Notes: a model not told the origin generated them from the letters alone. DNA of 47,175 bases from Eubacteriales bacterium (GCA_028695145.1 JAQVJP010000007.1:1-47175); one strand, 5' to 3'; positions 27,699 to 35,709 are shown, numbered from the stretch's first letter. Numbers and translations: made by a program.

Positions 27699-28813
27699 TC
27701 CCATGTCTTGATGTACGAGGAGGACGTGTTGTTAAGGGTATAAACTTCATAAACATCAGAGACGCAGGTGATCCAGTTGAAATAGCGAAGGCATATAACG
27801 AGTCAGGTGCTGATGAGCTTGTTTTTCTTGATATATCTGCTACCCTTGAAGATCGTGGTACGATGATTGATGTCGTCAAGCAGGTCGCGGCTCAAGTTTT
27901 TATTCCTTTTACCGTTGGCGGAGGAATCAGAACAACTGATGATATTAGAGCGATCTTGCAGGCTGGAGCTGATAAGGTTTCATTAAATTCATCAGCTGTC
28001 GCAGATCCTGAGTTAATTAGAACTGCTTCGCGTCGTTTCGGCAGCCAGTGTATAGTTGTCGCTATTGATGTGCGAAAACAGGAAGATGGACATTATGAGG
28101 TTATGGTAGCCGGTGGCACCAAACCAACCGGTCTTGAGGCGGTTTCCTGGGCTAAAAAAGCTGAAGAGTTTGGAGCCGGGGAGATATTATTGACAAGTAT
28201 GGATAAGGATGGCACAAAATCAGGCTATGATCTGGAAATTACCAGGAAAATCGCTGATGCTGTCAGTATTCCTGTAATAGCTTCTGGTGGAGCCGGAAGT
28301 CTGGCTGATTTTTATGATGGACTAACAGACGGGGGAGCGGATGCTGCTCTTGCTGCCAGTCTTTTCCATTTTGGCGAGATAAAAATTGGTCAGCTCAAAA
28401 AATATCTTGAACTGCGTGGGTTGCCTGTACGACAGCCTGAAGACAGTGAAGAGATTCCTGCACCTGTCGAACTGCCAGAAGTAGATTGGTCAAATTTCAA
28501 GACTGATGATAATGGATTGATTCCAGCAATAATCAGAGATTACAAGACCCAGGAAATTTTGATGATGGCCTGGCTCAATGAGTTGGCTTGGCAGCAAACT
28601 CTTAAAACTGGATTAATGCATTATTACAGTCGCAGCAGGAAGAAGCAGTGGCTCAAAGGAGAGACTTCCGGGCATTTCCAGCAGGTCAGATCAATTGCTG
28701 TTGACTGTGACGCGGATACTCTTCTCATTGATATTCTGCAATTGGGACCGGCTTGTCATACAGGTAATAAATCCTGTTTCTACAGAAAACTGGAAGAAAT
28801 TGGCAACAATTAA
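27680..28813 (+). CDS. hisF-hisI: Fused imidazole glycerol phosphate synthase (HisF) and phosphoribosyl-AMP cyclohydrolase (HisI)
   Basis: A 377-residue fusion of two non-consecutive histidine steps. Residues 1-251 are HisF, with CLDV (Asp11), AIDV (Asp130), VGGGIRT and [12 protein letters not shown]. Residues 252-267 are an acidic, proline-rich linker. Residues 268-377 are HisI, with [17 protein letters not shown] for Mg2+ and [11 protein letters not shown] with zinc-type cysteines. The reading frame is continuous with no slip site. The start [12 protein letters not shown] is standard for HisF; the ribosome site GGAAGG is rather far upstream, so coupling to hisA is likely. Confidence 0.94.
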   Translation: MLAKRVIPCLDVRGGRVVKGINFINIRDAGDPVEIAKAYNESGADELVFLDISATLEDRGTMIDVVKQVAAQVFIPFTVGGGIRTTDDIRAILQAGADKVSLNSSAVADPELIRTASRRFGSQCIVVAIDVRKQEDGHYEVMVAGGTKPTGLEAVSWAKKAEEFGAGEILLTSMDKDGTKSGYDLEITRKIADAVSIPVIASGGAGSLADFYDGLTDGGADAALAASLFHFGEIKIGQLKKYLELRGLPVRQPEDSEEIPAPVELPEVDWSNFKTDDNGLIPAIIRDYKTQEILMMAWLNELAWQQTLKTGLMHYYSRSRKKQWLKGETSGHFQQVRSIAVDCDADTLLIDILQLGPACHTGNKSCFYRKLEEIGNN

Positions 28814-28862
28814 TATAATATACAGCTGTAGAACAGCAAATAAGGCTAAGGAGAAGAAGTTT

Positions 28863-29150
28863 ATGAGTAATATTGGAATAATTCTTGATGAACTATATGA
28901 TGTAGTTCTTGACCGTCAGGCAAACCCCAAAGAAGGTTCTTATACTAATTATCTTCTAAATAAGGGTATTGATAAAATTTGCAAAAAAGTCGGCGAAGAA
29001 GCCGCTGAAGTAATTATAGCTGCAAAAAATAATTCCAAAGAAGAAGTGATTTATGAAGCTTCTGATTTGTTGTACCATCTTAATGTGCTTCTGGTTGAAC
29101 AGGGAGTATCACTTGATGACATATTTGAGGAACTTAAGAAGAGAAGATAA
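28863..29150 (+). CDS. hisE: Phosphoribosyl-ATP pyrophosphohydrolase
   Basis: A 95-residue all-helical MazG-like enzyme that removes pyrophosphate from PR-ATP in step two of histidine synthesis. [39 protein letters not shown] and [13 protein letters not shown] carry the acidic metal-binding residues. ATG 28863 is chosen because AAGGAGA is 8 bases upstream; the open frame extends back into hisFI but without a suitable start. HisE is separate here while HisI is fused to HisF; in many bacteria HisI and HisE are fused to each other. Confidence 0.94.
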   Translation: MSNIGIILDELYDVVLDRQANPKEGSYTNYLLNKGIDKICKKVGEEAAEVIIAAKNNSKEEVIYEASDLLYHLNVLLVEQGVSLDDIFEELKKRR

Positions 29151-29153
29151 AGT

Positions 29154-29182
29154 TTGACAAAGATTCTGGCCTGTGGTATCAT
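29154..29182 (+). promoter_or_regulatory. Sigma-A promoter for rpmG-secE-nusG
   Basis: TTGACA (29154-29159) and TATCAT (29177-29182) with a 17-base spacer begin 3 bases after the hisE stop. No terminator separates it from the his operon, so some read-through is possible. Confidence 0.8.
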
Positions 29183-29272
29183 TCGTTTGCTTATCCACAT
29201 CAGGGTCTTTTTTTTTGTGACCAATTTGTGGAATTCAATCCAGTTTATTGTTATTACGGAGGAGTGATACAA

Positions 29273-29437
29273 ATGGCAAAACCAGGAGCCCGCGATAAGA
29301 TTACACTGGCCTGCACAGTATGCAAGCAGCGTAACTACAACACGATGAAGAACAAGAAGAACGATCCTGATCGTCTTGAGATGAAAAAGTACTGCAGATT
29401 CTGCCGCAAGCACACTGACCACAGAGAGACAAAATAA
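29273..29437 (+). CDS. rpmG: Ribosomal protein bL33, zinc-binding type
   Basis: A 54-residue protein of the large ribosomal subunit. CTVC and CRFC form the zinc ribbon of the cysteine-containing form, and YNTMKNKKN is typical. The start is ATG 29273 with GGAGGAG 8 bases upstream; an upstream ATG at 29228 would add 15 residues foreign to the family. rpmG-secE-nusG is a common bacterial order. Confidence 0.95.
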   Translation: MAKPGARDKITLACTVCKQRNYNTMKNKKNDPDRLEMKKYCRFCRKHTDHRETK

Positions 29438-29475
29438 CTGGCAGGTCCTCCAGTATAGTTAAGGAAGGTTAGAAC

Positions 29476-29877
29476 ATGGCAGATAAACAGATCAGCGAGA
29501 AGAAAGACAACAGGAACAGCAAGAACGGGAAGAAGACTCCCGGAAAAGTTGGTGCGTTTTTTACACGTACAGGAAAAGGACTAAAAAAATTCTTCAGTAA
29601 TCTTAAGGCTGAGCTTAAGCGTGTTATCTGGCCGGATAAAAAACGTCTGATCCAGAGCACCGCGACAGTTTTATTCATCTGTCTGGCAGCAGCTATTATC
29701 TTATTTGTTGTGGATACGCTTCTTAACACCGTTCTGGAAGGTGTTGGTTTCTATTCACCTGATACGAAAGTTCCTGCTGTTACGGATACGGTAGAAACTG
29801 GTGAGACTACTGCGGCAGAAACAACGGCCGCGGAGACCACAGCCGCTGATTCAGAAGAAACCAGTGAAGGAGCCTGA
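29476..29877 (+). CDS. secE: Preprotein translocase subunit SecE with a low-complexity tail
   Basis: A single-span SecYEG component of 133 residues, longer than the usual 60-75 of Gram-positive relatives. Residues 1-36 are lysine-rich and polar. NLKAELKRVIWPDKKRLIQS (42-61) is the conserved amphipathic helix, followed by the membrane span at about 63-88. Residues 91-133 are an unusual outside tail rich in Thr, Ala and Glu, with repeated TTAAE units near 111-125. GGAAGG precedes the ATG and nusG follows in 3 bases. Confidence 0.92.
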   Translation: MADKQISEKKDNRNSKNGKKTPGKVGAFFTRTGKGLKKFFSNLKAELKRVIWPDKKRLIQSTATVLFICLAAAIILFVVDTLLNTVLEGVGFYSPDTKVPAVTDTVETGETTAAETTAAETTAADSEETSEGA

Positions 29878-29880
29878 TCA

Positions 29881-30417
29881 ATGACAGACCATAACCCGGA
29901 AGAAGCCAAATGGTATGTAGTTCACACTTATTCCGGCTATGAGAATAAGGTGAAGGTTACATTGGAACAGCTCGTTGAAAACCGTGGCATCCATGACTAC
30001 ATCCAGGAAGTCTCTGTTCCTGTTGAAGAACAGGTTGAGATAAAAGACGGCAAGAAAAAAGTTACTCAGAAAAAGATCTATCCCGGATATGTTCTGGTAA
30101 AAATGGTTCTTACTGATGAAATCTGGTACATTGTCCGTAATACGCGCGGTGTTACCGGTTTCGTAGGACCGACAAGCTCGAAACCAACTCCTCTTACTGA
30201 AGAGGAATTGATGATAATGGGTCTTGAATCTAACTGGGAACCGGTTGTGGATTATGGTATCGGCGATTCGGTAAAAGTAATCAATGGACCGCTTGAGAGC
30301 TTCATAGGTACAGTTGAAGAAATCAACATGGAAAAGAAGAAAGTCAGAGTTCTTGTGTCAATGTTTGGTCGGGAAACCCCGGTTGAACTTGAGCTCACAC
30401 AAATACTCAGGATTTAA
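29881..30417 (+). CDS. nusG: Transcription termination/antitermination factor NusG
   Basis: A 178-residue protein that binds RNA polymerase and, in bacteria, couples it to Rho or the ribosome. The N-terminal NGN domain has [15 protein letters not shown] and [19 protein letters not shown] is conserved, and the KOW domain covers roughly 122-178 with [16 protein letters not shown]. An AAGGAG ribosome site lies in the end of secE. Confidence 0.97.
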   Translation: MTDHNPEEAKWYVVHTYSGYENKVKVTLEQLVENRGIHDYIQEVSVPVEEQVEIKDGKKKVTQKKIYPGYVLVKMVLTDEIWYIVRNTRGVTGFVGPTSSKPTPLTEEELMIMGLESNWEPVVDYGIGDSVKVINGPLESFIGTVEEINMEKKKVRVLVSMFGRETPVELELTQILRI

Positions 30418-30476
30418 TCGTGTTTTGTACACCGTATGGTGACAAGTATAAATGAAATTTTTGGGAGGTGGCCAAA

Positions 30477-30905
30477 ATGGCAAAGAAAATTACCGGGTAT
30501 GTAAAATTGCAGATTCCCGCAGGTAAAGCTACGCCAGCGCCGCCGGTTGGACCAGCTCTTGGTCAGCATGGTATCAATATCGCCATGTTCGTCAAAGAGT
30601 TTAATGAGAGAACATCGAAAGATGTCGGATTGATTATTCCGGTCATCATCACAGTTTATGCTGATCGTTCTTATTCTTTCATTACAAAAACTCCACCGGT
30701 ACCGGTTCTGCTGAAAAAAGCCTGCAATATCGAGAGTGGTTCAGGCAAGCCAAACAGAGACAAGGTAGCTAAGATCGCTTGGTCGGAAGTAATGAAAATC
30801 GCGCAGACCAAGATTGTTGATACCAACGCATCAGATCTGGAATCCTGTGCAAGAATGGTTGCCGGTACAGCCCGTAGTATGGGCATCGTTGTAATCGACG
30901 ACTAA
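30477..30905 (+). CDS. rplK: Ribosomal protein uL11
   Basis: A 142-residue protein of the GTPase-associated centre that binds 23S rRNA with L10. [39 protein letters not shown] and the C-terminal [10 protein letters not shown] are invariant-type motifs. ATG 30477 with GGGAGGTG 6 bases upstream is favoured; the GTG at 30468 is part of that ribosome site. Confidence 0.97.
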   Translation: MAKKITGYVKLQIPAGKATPAPPVGPALGQHGINIAMFVKEFNERTSKDVGLIIPVIITVYADRSYSFITKTPPVPVLLKKACNIESGSGKPNRDKVAKIAWSEVMKIAQTKIVDTNASDLESCARMVAGTARSMGIVVIDD

Positions 30906-30924
30906 GGCGAAGGAGTGAATTGAG

Positions 30925-31617
30925 ATGAAAAGAGGCAAGAAATATCAGGAAGCTGCCAAACTGATCGATCGTTCCGCAGCCTATGAGCCCGCAGAGGCAA
31001 TCGATCTGGTACAGAAGACAGCAAAAGCTAAGTTTGACGAATCAGTTGAGCTTCACATCCGTTTGGGTGTTGACTCCCGTCATGCTGATCAGCAGGTGCG
31101 TGGTGCGGTCGTACTGCCACATGGTACCGGTAAGAGCAAGAAGGTTCTTGTTTTTGCAAAAGGCCCTAAAGCTGATGAAGCTCAGGCGGCCGGTGCTGAT
31201 TATGTTGGCGCTGAAGATCTTGTTGAGAAGATCACCAAGGAAAACTGGTTTGATTTTGATGTAGTTGTCGCTACCCCAGATATGATGGGTGTAGTCGGTA
31301 GACTTGGTAAGGTTCTCGGTCCAAAAGGATTGATGCCTAATCCGAAGTCAGGTACTGTTACAATGGATCTGGCAAAAGCTATTGAGGAGATCAAAGCAGG
31401 TAAGATTGAATATCGTCTGGACAAGACCAATATCATACATTGTCCGATCGGCAAAATATCATTTGGCGATGAGAAGCTCCAGGATAATTTTAAGACTTTG
31501 ATGGGTGCTGTTATTAAGGCAAAACCTTCCGCAGCAAAAGGTCAATATCTTAAGAGCGTTGTTATAAGCTCTACAATGGGTCCTGGTATCAGAATCAATA
31601 CAACCAAGCTTGTTTAA
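30925..31617 (+). CDS. rplA: Ribosomal protein uL1
   Basis: A 230-residue protein of the mobile L1 stalk. [66 protein letters not shown] and the C-terminal [12 protein letters not shown] are standard. In relatives L1 also represses its own rplKA message; no obvious binding site was identified here. GAAGGAG precedes the ATG. Confidence 0.97.
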   Translation: MKRGKKYQEAAKLIDRSAAYEPAEAIDLVQKTAKAKFDESVELHIRLGVDSRHADQQVRGAVVLPHGTGKSKKVLVFAKGPKADEAQAAGADYVGAEDLVEKITKENWFDFDVVVATPDMMGVVGRLGKVLGPKGLMPNPKSGTVTMDLAKAIEEIKAGKIEYRLDKTNIIHCPIGKISFGDEKLQDNFKTLMGAVIKAKPSAAKGQYLKSVVISSTMGPGIRINTTKLV

Positions 31618-31675
31618 TTGAGTTTGTTTTGATCTGATTTAAAATGGTTTTTAACCAGTAAAACTGAAAATAGTT

Positions 31676-31793
31676 CCTGTATGCCAGAGACAGCAGGTGG
31701 CCTTAGTCCGGCCGTAATTCCTGCCGAGGATACAGTTTTCTGTATTACTATACAGTTTGCTGCCCCTCCGTCTCTGACGAGAGGGGTATTTTA
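31676..31793 (+). promoter_or_regulatory. L10 leader RNA of rplJL
   Basis: This untranslated stretch has the hallmarks of the Firmicutes ribosomal L10 leader: CAGAGACAGCAGGTGG at 31685-31700, a GGCC/GGCC stem, CCTGCCGAGG at 31720-31729 pairing back as GCAGG/CCTGC, and a final stem CCCCTC (31763-31768) with GAGGGG (31781-31786). AGAGAC (31686-31691) can also pair with GTCTCT (31770-31775). In known examples the L10-L12 complex binds the leader to repress its own operon. Boundaries are approximate. Confidence 0.85.
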
Positions 31794-31816
31794 ATACTGA
31801 ACAAGGAGGTGCTGAT

Positions 31817-32371
31817 ATGCCCAGCAAAAAAGTACTAAAGTCAAAACAGCAGATTGTCGCAGATCTGACAGCTGAATTCAAGGATGCGCAGGCAATGGTT
31901 TTCGCTGATTACCGTGGACTGACTGTCGAACAGGATACACAGCTGCGTTCTGCTATGCGCAAGGCAGGTGTTTCTTACAAGGTAATCAAGAATAGTCTGT
32001 CATCACGTGCGATGAAGGAAGCTGGTTATGAGGGTCTTGACGAGATATTCAAGGGTCCTACCGCGATTGCTTACAGCAAGGAAGATGTTATTGCTCCTGC
32101 AAAAGTAATCAAAGAATTTGCCGGCAAATATGACAAACTGGAAATCAAAGGCGGTACGATGGAAGGCAAGCTGATCGAGCTTAGCGACATCAATCGTCTG
32201 GCTTCCATACCACCTGTAGAAGTTCTCTACGGACAGGTTGTATGTGGTTTGATTTCACCAATAGCCGGACTTGCAATGCTGCTTAATGCGGTTAGCGAGA
32301 AGGCAAAAGAGGCAAATGCGGCAGATACTGATACTGTCGCTCAGTTTGCGGTTGCTCAGGAAGCTGAGTAA
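31817..32371 (+). CDS. rplJ: Ribosomal protein uL10
   Basis: A 184-residue protein that forms the base of the L12 stalk. QAMVFADYRGLTVEQ and KVIKNSLSSRAM belong to the rRNA-binding N-terminal domain; the C-terminal helix after residue 145 is rich in Ala and Glu and anchors L12 dimers. AAGGAGG precedes the ATG. It is likely feedback-regulated through the leader upstream. Confidence 0.96.
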   Translation: MPSKKVLKSKQQIVADLTAEFKDAQAMVFADYRGLTVEQDTQLRSAMRKAGVSYKVIKNSLSSRAMKEAGYEGLDEIFKGPTAIAYSKEDVIAPAKVIKEFAGKYDKLEIKGGTMEGKLIELSDINRLASIPPVEVLYGQVVCGLISPIAGLAMLLNAVSEKAKEANAADTDTVAQFAVAQEAE

Positions 32372-32428
32372 TTCGCCGTTGATAGAAAACATGATTGTTT
32401 ATCAATAATAATAAGGAGGTCATGAGAA

Positions 32429-32809
32429 ATGGCTAGTGAGAAAGTACAGAAGTTTATTGAAGAAGTAAAAGCTCTTACAGTTATGGAACTGGCAGAGCTG
32501 GTAAAAGAGCTCGAAACAGAATTTGGTGTATCAGCCGCTGCTATGGCAGTTGCTGCTCCTGCTGCCGGTGGTGCCGCTACTGAAGCTGCTGCTGAGAAAA
32601 CAGAATTTGATGTTATTCTGAAGGCTGCCGGTGCATCCAAGATCAATGTTATCAAGGCTGTTCGTGAGCTTACAGGTCTTGGTCTTAAGGAAGCAAAAGA
32701 AATGGTTGACAATGCTCCTTCAACAATCAAAGAAGGTATCAGCAAGGAAGACGCTGAAGCTGCCGCAGCTAAGCTCAAAGATGCTGGCGCTGAAGTTGAG
32801 ATGAAGTAA
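32429..32809 (+). CDS. rplL: Ribosomal protein bL12
   Basis: A 126-residue stalk protein that recruits translational GTPases. The N-terminal dimerisation helix ([20 protein letters not shown]) is followed by an Ala/Gly-rich hinge near 40-55 and the C-terminal domain [35 protein letters not shown] precedes the ATG. A terminator follows rather than rpoB. Confidence 0.97.
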   Translation: MASEKVQKFIEEVKALTVMELAELVKELETEFGVSAAAMAVAAPAAGGAATEAAAEKTEFDVILKAAGASKINVIKAVRELTGLGLKEAKEMVDNAPSTIKEGISKEDAEAAAAKLKDAGAEVEMK

Positions 32810-32837
32810 TTCCTGTTCAATAATAGCTTTAAAAGTT

Positions 32838-32886
32838 AACAACAGTATCCGGTCCGGTGTGAAAACCGGACCGGTTTTGTTGTTCA
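32838..32886 (+). terminator. Strong terminator after rplL
   Basis: CCGGTCCGGT (32849-32858) and ACCGGACCGG (32865-32874) form a perfect 10-base stem with a 6-base loop, then TTTT. Outer bases AACAACA and TGTTGTT can extend it. Confidence 0.88.
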
Positions 32887-32950
32887 AAACTATTTGATAT
32901 GTCTAATTTGCCAGTCTTGAAAAAATGGTAGAAATTTCTTAAAAAGAGTG

Positions 32951-32979
32951 TTGACAAAATAAAGGTCTCTTGTTAAACT
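32951..32979 (+). promoter_or_regulatory. Promoter of the tRNA cluster
   Basis: TTGACA (32951-32956), a 17-base spacer and TAAACT (32974-32979) lie about 40 bases ahead of tRNA-Met. The -35 box is perfect and the -10 box moderate. Confidence 0.6.
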
Positions 32980-33019
32980 CATTAAGCACCTTGGGAAGCA
33001 TGCGGTGCAGCACCTACAT

Positions 33020-33096
33020 GGCGGCGTAGCTCAGTTGGCCAGAGCATTCGGTTCATACCCGAAGTGTCGTTGGTTCAAATCCGACCGCCGCTACCA
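33020..33096 (+). tRNA. tRNA-Met (CAT), elongator type
   Basis: A 77-base cloverleaf with encoded CCA. The anticodon CAT is at 33054-33056. The acceptor GGCGGCG pairs with CGCCGCT including a G-T first pair, as in the Bacillus elongator tRNA-Met, which argues against initiator tRNA. Confidence 0.93.
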
Positions 33097-33099
33097 TAT

Positions 33100-33174
33100 G
33101 GCCCGTTGGTCAAGCGGTTAAGACATCGCCCTTTCACGGCGAAAACAGGGGTTCGATTCCCCTACGGGTCACCA
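33100..33174 (+). tRNA. tRNA-Glu (TTC)
   Basis: 75 bases with encoded CCA; anticodon TTC at 33133-33135. Acceptor GGCCCGT pairs with ACGGGTC. Only 3 bases separate it from tRNA-Met. Confidence 0.94.
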
Positions 33175-33178
33175 TAAC

Positions 33179-33254
33179 GGGTGCTTAGCTCAGCTGGGAG
33201 AGCACATGCTTCACACGCATGGGGTCGCAGGTTCAAGTCCTGTAGTACCCACCA
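33179..33254 (+). tRNA. tRNA-Val (CAC)
   Basis: 76 bases with encoded CCA. The CATGC/GCATG anticodon stem encloses TTCACAC, giving anticodon CAC at 33212-33214. This reads GTG codons; a TAC isoacceptor is presumably elsewhere. Confidence 0.9.
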
Positions 33255-33257
33255 TGT

Positions 33258-33332
33258 GCGGGATTAACTCAGTGGTAGAGTGTCACCTTGCCAAGGTGAA
33301 AGTCGCGAGTTCGAATCTCGTATCCCGCTCCA
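33258..33332 (+). tRNA. tRNA-Gly (GCC), copy 1
   Basis: 75 bases with encoded CCA; anticodon GCC at 33290-33292. The sequence is identical to the copy at 34567-34641. Confidence 0.94.
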
Positions 33333-33337
33333 AAAAG

Positions 33338-33365
33338 GATAGCCGGTGGAAGACCATCGGCTATC
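33338..33365 (+). other. 12-base hairpin between tRNA-Gly and tRNA-Cys
   Basis: GATAGCCGGTGG (33338-33349) pairs with CCATCGGCTATC (33354-33365) with one wobble and an AAGA loop. No T-run follows, so it is not a normal terminator; it may guide tRNA processing. Confidence 0.55.
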
Positions 33366-33372
33366 AGTATAT

Positions 33373-33447
<75 letters not shown>

Positions 33448-33454
33448 AAGCAAG

Positions 33455-33484
33455 AGAGGCCTCCGCGTGGAGGTCTCTTTTTTT
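33455..33484 (+). terminator. Terminator of the tRNA cluster
   Basis: AGAGGCCTCC (33455-33464) and GGAGGTCTCT (33469-33478) form a 10-base stem with one wobble around GCGT, followed by seven Ts. It lies only 20 bases before the next start codon. Confidence 0.88.
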
Positions 33485-33504
33485 AAAAATCGGGAGGGCT
33501 ACAG

Positions 33505-34506
33505 ATGCAGGATAGATTATTTAAACAGAACAGAGAACTGACAGCTCTGATGAAGTCTTATGATGAATTTTTTTCTGCTGCTTGGCAGAAGCATTTGATG
33601 AGCGCTATTCATGAGCAACAGCTTGCTGAGAATCATCAGGAAGTAATTTCTGCCGCTGTTGAGCATGATTTGAATGAATGGTACGATAAAAAACTTGTTG
33701 ATATAATACCTGGACTTGATAACAGTGAGATTATGCCACAAACTGATATGTCGGTTCGTGAATGGCTTGATATTCTACAAGATGAGAATGATTTGGTTTT
33801 GCTGGCAATTCATGCTGCGGTGATCTTAGATGATACAATGCCGCGACTGATACTTGAGAAGCTGTATGATGCCGGTGCTGATATGAGAATGGTTCTTCTT
33901 GATATATGTCTTAATACGGACTGGTCCTGGCAGGATGATTCGACTGATAATATTGACGAACAGAAGAACAGAAGTCAGCAGGTTTGCTGTTCACTTCTAA
34001 AAGTACTTGGCCAGTGGCAGTCCGCGGAGACTATGGAATCATTGCTTGATTATTTTGTGTCTTATGAACGTCCTGATGACCGCATTGCTGAAGCTGTTGG
34101 TTTATATCTTATAAATATGGGTCCTGAGGCTGTTAAGCCAGTTTCTGACAGAGTTACAGAGTTAATCAAGATAGATCCTGAGAGGCAGCTTGTCCATGAA
34201 TATTTGATGATGGCCCTTGCTTCGATCGGACAGACTATAAAATCAGACTTGATCTTCTCAGTTCTCCGCGATTCTCTGCGTAAGATGGCCAACCCTCTTA
34301 TAGCGGCAGCCTGTATTGGCGATTATGGTGATCCGCGCGGTATCAGAGTTCTGCGAAGCTGGCTGGAAAATAAATTGCCCAGTGTAGCACCGGCGCTGTA
34401 TCAGGAAATGGCATCTGCTATAAAACGTTTAGGTGGAGATCTCGACGGCCTGGTTCATCCGATGTTTCCGCAAGCAGCTCGGGAATTGCCTGTTGAATTT
34501 CATTAA
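33505..34506 (+). CDS. Protein of unknown function with HEAT-like helical repeats
   Basis: A 333-residue soluble protein that I cannot assign to a named family. GGGAGGG lies 7 bases before ATG 33505. From about residue 90 on it is a run of paired helices of the HEAT or Armadillo kind, for example VLLAIHAAVILDDTMPRLIL, EAVGLYLINMGPEAVKPV and AAACIGDYGDPRGIRVLRSW. These often act as protein-binding scaffolds. There is no signal peptide, membrane segment or catalytic motif. Because a terminator precedes it closely and no clear promoter is seen, expression may come from read-through of the tRNA transcript. Confidence 0.75.
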   Translation: MQDRLFKQNRELTALMKSYDEFFSAAWQKHLMSAIHEQQLAENHQEVISAAVEHDLNEWYDKKLVDIIPGLDNSEIMPQTDMSVREWLDILQDENDLVLLAIHAAVILDDTMPRLILEKLYDAGADMRMVLLDICLNTDWSWQDDSTDNIDEQKNRSQQVCCSLLKVLGQWQSAETMESLLDYFVSYERPDDRIAEAVGLYLINMGPEAVKPVSDRVTELIKIDPERQLVHEYLMMALASIGQTIKSDLIFSVLRDSLRKMANPLIAAACIGDYGDPRGIRVLRSWLENKLPSVAPALYQEMASAIKRLGGDLDGLVHPMFPQAARELPVEFH

Positions 34507-34524
34507 GATTTTTTAAAACAGCTG

Positions 34525-34553
34525 TTGACACAAGTGCACATATTTCTTATAAT
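34525..34553 (+). promoter_or_regulatory. Consensus promoter for the second tRNA-Gly
   Basis: Perfect TTGACA (34525-34530) and TATAAT (34548-34553) with a 17-base spacer. The start site should fall only a few bases before the tRNA, so the leader is very short. Confidence 0.9.
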
Positions 34554-34566
34554 AGCACTTGCGTTT

Positions 34567-34641
34567 GCGGGATTAACTCAGTGGTAGAGTGTCACCTTGC
34601 CAAGGTGAAAGTCGCGAGTTCGAATCTCGTATCCCGCTCCA
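34567..34641 (+). tRNA. tRNA-Gly (GCC), copy 2
   Basis: Identical over all 75 bases to copy 1 at 33258-33332. The anticodon GCC is at 34599-34601. It stands alone with its own promoter and terminator. Confidence 0.94.
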
Positions 34642-34667
34642 ACCGGGCTATATGCCCGGTTTTTTTT
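34641..34667 (+). terminator. Terminator of tRNA-Gly copy 2
   Basis: AACCGGGC and GCCCGGTT pair around TATAT, followed by eight Ts. The stem begins at the last base of the tRNA CCA. Confidence 0.9.
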
Positions 34668-34684
34668 ATGCCCTGAGCTTACCC

Positions 34685-34713
34685 ATGACAGGAGTATGGC
34701 TATAGGCTATAAT
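34685..34713 (+). promoter_or_regulatory. Promoter of the hprK operon
   Basis: ATGACA (34685-34690), a 17-base spacer and perfect TATAAT (34708-34713). It lies 55 bases before the hprK start. Confidence 0.75.
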
Positions 34714-34722
34714 AACTATAGC
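34699..34722 (+). promoter_or_regulatory. Inverted repeat enclosing the hprK -10 box, operator candidate
   Basis: GCTATAG (34699-34705) and CTATAGC (34716-34722) are a perfect 7-base inverted repeat with a 10-base centre that contains the TATAAT box. The symmetry and centre-to-centre distance of about 17 bases suit a dimeric repressor that would block polymerase binding. Confidence 0.45.
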
Positions 34723-34768
34723 TGTTGAAAAGAAAGACAGCAATTTGAGATAACTAAGGAGATTATAT

Positions 34769-35680
34769 ATGGCGCCGGTATCGCTGAGCAGTATTGTCAA
34801 AGAGTTTGACCTTGAGGTTGTTGTCGAGTTTGATAATCTTGATGACATATTAATAAACGTAGCTGATGTAACAAGGCCGGGTCTTCAACTCGCCGGCTAT
34901 TTTGATCATTTCGGGCCTGATCGAATTCAGGTTCTTGGTAACATGGAAACCGCGTTTCTTGAACGTTTGGAGAGCCGTGATAAAGAATTGCGCATTGATG
35001 CTTTGTTTTCAAAAGGCATTCCCTGTCTGATTTTGACGCGTCATCATGTCGCTTTTCCCGAGCTCATATCATGCGCGCGTAAGTACTCGATACCGGTCTT
35101 GCGTACAGGTGAGACGACCGCTACTTTTGTCAGTGGGCTTGTTAAGTATCTGAACGTCGAGCTGGCACCACGATCTTCGCTGCATGGTGTTCTGGTTGAA
35201 GTATATGGTGAAGGTATTTTGATTCTTGGTGAGAGTGGTGTCGGTAAATCAGAAACGGCGCTTGAGATTGTAAAAAGAGGCCATAGATTAATTGCTGACG
35301 ATGTTGTTGAAGTCAGACGTGTATCAGATACAACGCTTCTGGGCAGAGCTCCGGAGATTATTCGTCATCTTATTGAGATCAGAGGTATAGGTATACTTGA
35401 CGTTAAGGAGCTATATGGCGTCTCATCAGTTAAAATGCAGGAGAACATAAATTTTGTAATTAATCTTGAGTTGTGGGATGAGAAAAAAACGTACGAACGT
35501 CTCGGTCTTAATGAAGAGTCGACAGATATTCTTGGTATTGAGGTACCTTCAATAACAATACCAGTCAGACCAGGAAGAAATCTGGCGATTATTGTTGAGG
35601 TAGCTGCTATCAATTTCCGACAGAAATCTATGGGGTATAACGCTGCAAAAGCTCTTACTGATAGATTATTCTGGACGTGA
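34769..35680 (+). CDS. hprK: HPr kinase/phosphorylase
   Basis: Phosphorylates and dephosphorylates Ser46 of HPr, the sensor step of carbon catabolite repression in Gram-positive bacteria. The 303 residues have an N-terminal domain (1-125) and a catalytic domain with P-loop GESGVGKS at 154-161, RGHRLIADDVVEV and the family signature EIRGIGILDVKELYG. AAGGAG precedes the ATG. First gene of a block also containing murB, rapZ, yvcK and whiA. Neither HPr nor Crh is encoded within the window. Confidence 0.95.
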   Translation: MAPVSLSSIVKEFDLEVVVEFDNLDDILINVADVTRPGLQLAGYFDHFGPDRIQVLGNMETAFLERLESRDKELRIDALFSKGIPCLILTRHHVAFPELISCARKYSIPVLRTGETTATFVSGLVKYLNVELAPRSSLHGVLVEVYGEGILILGESGVGKSETALEIVKRGHRLIADDVVEVRRVSDTTLLGRAPEIIRHLIEIRGIGILDVKELYGVSSVKMQENINFVINLELWDEKKTYERLGLNEESTDILGIEVPSITIPVRPGRNLAIIVEVAAINFRQKSMGYNAAKALTDRLFWT

Positions 35681-35709
35681 GTTATGCTTATAAGTATTAC
35701 GGTGATTAA

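Noticed and set aside
29810-29870. A tandem DNA repeat at the end of secE
   Set aside because: The protein repeats TTAAE, but the codons vary, so this is not a perfect DNA repeat or a simple slippage tract.
32356-32820. Minus-strand frame of 154 codons over rplL
   Set aside because: It mirrors the Ala-rich L12 gene and runs through the L12 ribosome site.
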